A stretch of 64,000 bases of DNA from NCBI GenBank assembly GCA_033030425.1, contig JAUFSD010000021.1, forward strand, positions 1-64,000, written 5' to 3'. Under the pieces are notes generated by a model that searched no databases, was not told where the DNA came from, and was given only the letters and a program-made list of their open reading frames with translations. Source of the stretch: Verpa conica. Taxonomy: Eukaryota; Ascomycota; Pezizomycetes; Pezizales; Morchellaceae. Positions 58,439 through 64,000 of the stretch are shown piece by piece (the stretch's first letter is position 1; each line of letters starts with the position of its first letter). A program made the position numbers and the translations under genes.

Positions 58439-61400
58439 GTTTATGATGTTCCCAACTCGGATCTGGCCGTGGATTGTTGTGAGGAGGTGAGCTTCAACAA
58501 ACTCGCAATGGTCTTTATAGGTGTCACAAAATACGCGTACACCGTTTATAGTTGAAACAAAATTCGGATCTAATTCGCAGAAGTACCTATTCTATGCAAT
58601 GGCTCCATGCATGTGCCTGAATCCAGTGCTTCATCTCAGCCATTCAGGCCCAGGGCAACCTTGCCAGCAGCCAGCTTCCGTCGTCGGGGCGGCCGGGGTT
58701 ACAAAGCTGTTGCACAGCACGCAAATATTTTATCCGGTTACAGGGAAGGATTATTCGAGACTTAGATGAATATAGATGAAGCTGTGTATCTTTTAAGGTA
58801 GTTCCCCACAGTATCATATGAAGTTTCCCCTCATTGAGAAATTCCGGTGTTGTAATAGTTCCGCTACCAGAGTTGCATTGTGCCTGCATATATATATATA
58901 TATATAGGTACACAAAGTAATATTTCCTAATAATAAAAACAATGGGGAGAATTAATAGCTTCCTTTATGGCTAAATCAAGCTCAAGAACTCAACTATTGG
59001 TAAGAGCTTTCGAAGAATCCTGCCCGGTAAACTTTGCATCCGATACTCGCACATGCAATTTGATAGTTAATAAAATGTCCTCTAATGTCCTATATATTAG
59101 TACGGTATATCACATTCTTGCTGTGGGAGCTTACCCCTTTTAAGTGTCGTGTGGCGGGAATTGAACGAATCGGTAGATGTATGCAAGAAAATCCCAGGCT
59201 CAACTTGACGTGCATATATACCCCTAGGATCGTGTGATGGCCTGCCCCTAAGCGAGGGTTTATAAGTCTCGGGATAAGCATGTGCAGAATCGTATATATT
59301 TGGGCTCTAGAGACGGGGTACTACTAGCCGTGGGTTCATAATGCGGAAATGCTTATATCAAGGTTATCGTAATAGGGTATTGCGCGCACCTTATCAGGAG
59401 GTCGAGAGAAGCCATAACCCCCGCCTGATCAGCTTTAGCAAGGGCATGCGCCCATAATACGCATCTAGGCGACCTCCTAAGTAGGTAGCGACCTCGGATT
59501 CAGCCTCAGTACTAGGAATGAAACGCCAGCAGACGACATAGCCCATCACTCGGTTTGGGCGACGCGTATCTCCTTGCCATCTTTTAGTATTATGCCTGGG
59601 TTCGGAATACACATAGCAGAACAGATTCCTTGAAACTTGGAAGACATCATGTCACTTATGCTTAATCTATAGAATTTCTCCAGTTATATAAATCCTGGAC
59701 CAGGTCCCTAGACTACTGGCAGTGCATTAAGGTGCGGCACACACCCACTAAATAGGATAGGTTGAATTGATAGATATCCGGAGTATATTTCTTTAAAATT
59801 TATACTATTATAGGAAAAATTGGCTAATCTAAACGTGACTAGAAGAGCCACTTTGTAGGTATTTGTTCATAGGGCTTTTCTTGACTGCTATTAGTATTGG
59901 GAGCGGTTTATGGTGGGTGGGCAGAAACAGGGGTAGCGAGTTTTAAACCAGGGGATGTTTATACAAGGCTCTGGGATTAAGTGACCGAATGGTAGGGGTC
60001 TGCATGCATTACGAGATAGCATACGGGTGGTGGAAATAATGAGCAGTTGCAATGGAAATTCTCTGGCAAGACATCCTGATCTTTGGCCACATGTGGCACA
60101 GTGACTCTGCCCCAGTGGCCAAGTTACCCAACCACACTGAAGGATGAGGTCTGCTTAAAGAATAATCGCAATTGTAGGTGGAAATCATGCTTTTTCCTCC
60201 TCAATATTTCTCAAACTACCTTAGGTACACTGTGACTATTTTATATGCTTTCCCTGAGATTCCTCTCCTTGAATGGTAAATTAGGAATGGGTTGTGGAAG
60301 GACTTTGTTAATTCGTCCTCCCTATGCTTAGTGGTGGATCAAGATCACCCTCGCCTACCCCTCAGGCAGGCCCATGCCCGTTTAGTCACTTTATCCTAGA
60401 GCCTTGTATATGAACTGACATGGGGTGCCAGAGAGTACCTGTTCCGGGCGCGATAGACGCTGCAGCACGGACTGACTGAGAGGTAGACGCGTACTCCTAT
60501 GAGGCCAAGAACGTAGTCTTGACAATCCATGTGAGCCTCGGTAGGTACCAGCATTGGCTAATTGGTGCCGAGAAAGTGAACATGTTATCCCCAAGGAACG
60601 AAATATATCACATAATCCTTCATATTGGGCGTCCGCCTTCGCTGTGAACCTCTGAGCTCGCTTCTCCTATAATACTTCCTCCTTCTAGCGACAAGATCTT
60701 ATCAAACTCAACTCGATGGAAGTAGCGTGATTTCTCTCACACCCGACCCGCAAGTGACCGGTACTATTTCCGAGATACTCTTGGCTACGATCTTCGCAGT
60801 GTGCATAGATCAATAAGGCTTCTTCTAGTTAGTTACCGTATGTATTAGGAATCAGGACGCAGGAACAACTAGTTCTTACTCAGACAAGCAGTAGTGAGGG
60901 TTGTACTAGCCAGACCTTCCAAAGAACGCACACCGGCCCGGCCCAATAAAACAAAGACAAGCCTAAATAGCCCAAGTAAGAATTTTAAAATAATACTTGA
61001 AATTAAGAATTAACTGAGAAGAGATTTTAAAGCCGGCGCAGAGAGTTACACTTGTCGCTAAAAGGGTTTGGGTTTTGAGACACCAACAAAACCCCTCGTG
61101 GCGCTGGAGGCGGTTGTCTCTCTGCAGCCTGAAATGTGATGGTATAGCTAGTATTTGGCAGAACCAGACTTTCCCCTGGGCCACACCACAGATAGAGTAG
61201 AAATTCAGGCCGATTATCATTAGTATTTAGGGGAGTATCTGGGTTCTGCCCTCGATGAGCACTACCTTGTATAGTACTAATATTACAATCTACAAGTATT
61301 AACTACCACGCTTTTGAAAGCTTAATCATTTAGTGGCCAATTGAAGCCGATCTATCGCTTATCCTTGGAGAGATTTCCACTTCAGGTCAAACCCCGCTAC

Positions 61401-62675
61401 GTGTTTGATGATCTCTGATTAATTATCCTACTTCCCACTGCTGTATACGATTCGCCGTTCCCTAGTCTCTCGCATCCATGGTTGAAAACCCCGGCCCCCT
61501 GAGAAATAGAGTTAAAGAAGATTAGCGGAAATTCGTACCTGAAAGCCAAGGATATAAGTCTGGTATAGGTGTAAGTGGCGGAGATTTTGGCCTAAAGTAA
61601 TTCTCGGAGAACTTACCAGAAGGTTGAAAGTCCTTGGGGATCTCTGGGCGTGGGCCATGTACTAGCCAAAATTAAAGAGATACAATCGCTAAAAAAAGTT
61701 CTCTTTAGTGCTTTGGCTCTGATATGGGGCTTAAGGAATCTATCTAACTTTGGCGCTCGTCGACAGAAACCAGCTTATACCACGCACCAGTTATCGCATT
61801 AACTGGCGAGAACCGACAACACGCTAAGAGGTTGAAATAAGATGGGAATTTCATGATCTAACCCCTATAGGGACTTTTTTCCCTCGAAACAGCAGCAAGA
61901 TTGCGTTGTGTGGCAAATAAATCCAAGTGTGTGCTTTAAAACTAATTGATTCACTGTCTTTAATTGATTCATGAGCCACATCTTATTTCAACCTCTTAGC
62001 GCAAGGTCTGTTCTCCCCAGTCAATGCAGTATTACAGAGCAGAGCTAGATATCGCACTGGGGTTTATCTTTAACTGCTTACATCCCCGGAGGAGCCTATT
62101 GTCTGAAAAGGCTAGGTCATGTGTCAGACTCATCAATGAGGTTTTGATGCGGTACTAGAGTTTCCTGGGAGCAAAGGGGAAACAGGTTTTTTTTTCCTTT
62201 GCAGGAAGACCTTGTTCCAGGCCGCAGTAGCTCCTTCAAACAGATAACGGACAGAGAAAAAAAATATATGGCTAAATCATTGCCATTGCGTATACCCTCC
62301 TTCTTGCTGGTGTGGCTATACATTTGATTTTCAATTTGCCGAAATGAACCCCAAGATGTCTGCATGCATGCATGCATGCCACGGCTGTCCCTTGTCTCGT
62401 ACCACACCCCAGATGCAAGGGCTAGTAGAGAGAATTCTCATCATACCCGACAATCACCGGCATCTCGTTGGTGTGTCAAAACCTTTTACTAAATGTGGTT
62501 GATTTGCCAGTTTTTAGGACTTTGGGTGCTCTGATCAAGGCCTATTAACCCAGCCTCATAGATAAGGCTCTGTTGACCCCGGAGTAATGGTCTAACTCTA
62601 AGCTACTTGAATTACTGGGAGAAAGAAACACGCCAGCGAACTTGAAGTTGTTTGGCGACAGAGACCCACCTCGAG
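58439..62675. other. gene-free stretch
   Basis: About 4.2 kb with no recognised gene. A (TA)n run lies near 58885-58905, a (TGCA)n run at 62361-62379, and one inverted-repeat element at 61822-62001 (listed separately). No tRNA-like B-box was found by eye. Confidence 0.4.
61822..62001. mobile_element. inverted-repeat element with perfect 23-bp ends
   Basis: CGCTAAGAGGTTGAAATAAG (continuing GATG... to 61844) at 61822 is exactly repeated in reverse complement at 61979-62001. The 180-bp element is non-coding. The flanks show no obvious target duplication, so the superfamily is unassigned. The perfect ends suggest a recent insertion. Confidence 0.75.
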
Positions 62676-64000
62676 ATGGTGTCCATACACCAATACCTCC
62701 TCGCTCCGAGATACGATGGCCCTTCCGACCGGTCGTATGTTACCCGCTCTTGCAACATTACATTAATAACCTGCTCGTCAGTAGTTGTTATAGGCAGGAT
62801 TTATACACGAAAATTTATCTCTAATAGCCTGGGGATGGACGATTTGGCAGCGCTAGTTGCACTTGTAAGGGTTTTGGAGCACCCTCCTACGATGAATGCT
62901 AATTGGTTGGGATAAAGGTATTTGCAGTAACAACTGCATCACTAGAGCTTGATGGTACAGCTCTTTTATCTTGCATTCTAGAAATATTTCTAACAAAAGC
63001 TAGCTCTTAATTATGGTATGGGCCGACAAATCGATGATGTGGACCCAGAGCATCTAGAGAAATTCTTCATGGTATGTACCGACTAAACAAACACTGATAT
63101 ATATATATGTACTGCACATCAACTAATACCAGAGATTTATATTCCCAAGACTCTCCCGATATTTCAGTTGGTTACCTTCAATGCGGTATATTTCGTCAGG
63201 TTATCAGGTGTTTTATTTATACGCCGGTTGATATCAGGTGGTAGGTGACTAGCAAATCAAACAATATTGTAATTCAAGACTAAATATAGAGGAAACAGTG
63301 AGGGCTAGCATTGGCATCTGGATTTCAGTAGCGTTATTATCAATTCAGCACTTTATTTTCTTCTTTGTATTCCTCCTACAGTGCCGGCCGGTTCGGTATG
63401 TACCACACCTCCCAATCGCCCAAGACGTTTTTAAGTGTCGTATACTCACAAACCACGGCCCATCAGAGCACTCTGGCTTCATGATCTTCCGAAAACTTGC
63501 ATGAGCCGTGCTGGTGAGGCTCACCTCATGTACTCGCACAGCGGCATTGGAATAGCCATCGACATTGCACTTTTTGTCATACCGATGGCATTTGTATGGA
63601 AACATATCTGGAATCGTAAAATGAGATTTAGGATTGCACTCCTTCTAAGTGTTGGTGAGTATTTACTAAAAAGACAAAGATTCCACTTCTCTGGTTCTGA
63701 TTTCTCCAAGGTTCCTTCGTTTGCGTTGCAGGAATTGTCCGGTTATCTATTATTACTACGTTAGACATGGGAACAAACACGTAAGTACGTATAATTTATC
63801 TTCACTAGAGAATGTTTTTGCTAATTACATTTTAGTACTTGTACGTATTTTTCACGAATACTGCACATACATAATTATATATATTTCTATTCACTAACTT
63901 TGATCACCTACAAAGGGAATGTAACTTATGCTGCCATGTGGACCCAGCTAGAGATTCACACAGGCTTGATCATGTCTTGCTTCCCTTCGCTCAACCCGGT
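62676..64000 (+). CDS. rhodopsin-like (SAT4-type) membrane protein, 3' end outside window
   Basis: Exons 62676-62864, 62918-62954, 63004-63071, 63168-63240, 63299-63395, 63467-63654, 63732-63780, 63836-63840 and 63916 onward (cut at 64000). Landmarks are GMDDLAALVAL, LNYGMGRQIDDVDPEHLEKF, CRPVRALWLHD, IAIDIALFVIPMAFVWK, GIVRLSIITTLD and WTQLEIHTGLIMSCFPSLNP, the family order seen in the gene at 49.7-51.2 kb. Exons 2 and 3 are 37 and 68 nt in both genes with the same phases, so they are paralogues with conserved introns. Exon 8 is only 5 nt (TACTT); without it the last exon is out of frame. With it the join reads TTWNVTYAAMWTQLE, aligning with PTWDNLNLGIWSLVE of the paralogue. Exon 4 is the least certain. 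Confidence 0.82.

Noticed and set aside
59145..59220. tRNA gene on the minus strand
   Set aside because: A GTTCAATTCCCGCC-like piece resembles a T-arm, but no matching acceptor, D-arm or anticodon arm could be folded.

Overview
The window is nuclear DNA of a filamentous ascomycete (Pezizomycotina). The protein families are fungal (DUF3433 membrane protein, LaeA-like methyltransferase, a GT2 synthase like the one needed for hyphal growth, SAT4/rhodopsin-like membrane proteins, a lipase-ankyrin protein, a short tyrosinase). Introns are short (about 47-147 nt), with CTAAC/CTGAC-type branch sites just before the acceptor. Only eight recognisable genes in 64 kb, separated by AT-rich DNA full of small transposons, points to a repeat-expanded, gene-sparse genome. 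A truffle-like Pezizales species would fit, but the sequence does not prove it.

Layout. 1-3 kb: GC-rich minisatellites, a duplicated 0.36-kb block and a textbook hAT MITE. 6.36-6.89 kb: a small secreted cysteine-rich protein gene (+). 11.9-12.7 kb: a decayed membrane-protein gene. 16.5-17.0 kb: a 5'-truncated LINE with its target-site duplication intact. 17.2-20.9 kb: a three-exon DUF3433 gene (-). 21-25 kb: several inverted-repeat elements. 26.2-27.8 kb: a ten-exon SAM methyltransferase (-). 28.7-30.7 kb: hAT wreckage and dispersed repeats. 31.2-34.5 kb: a young non-autonomous LTR retrotransposon nested inside an inverted-repeat element. 35.6-39.1 kb: a lipase-ankyrin protein (-). 41.6-44.0 kb: the GT2 glycosyltransferase (-). 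49.7-51.2 kb: a rhodopsin-like protein (-). 53.2-55.2 kb: a peroxisomal acyl-CoA ligase (-). 57.1-58.4 kb: tyrosinase (-). 62.7-64.0 kb: a second rhodopsin-like gene (+), cut by the window end.

Exon structures were built by hand from ORF pieces, GT-AG sites, branch sites and family resemblance. In each complete multi-exon gene except the small secreted protein (whose last exon is uncertain), the summed exon length is a multiple of three. The genes do not look like one pathway or cluster; each sits alone among repeats. The most unusual items are two families of hairpin modules inside the LTR element, whose stems change sequence but stay complementary, and a 5-nt microexon that restores frame in the last gene.
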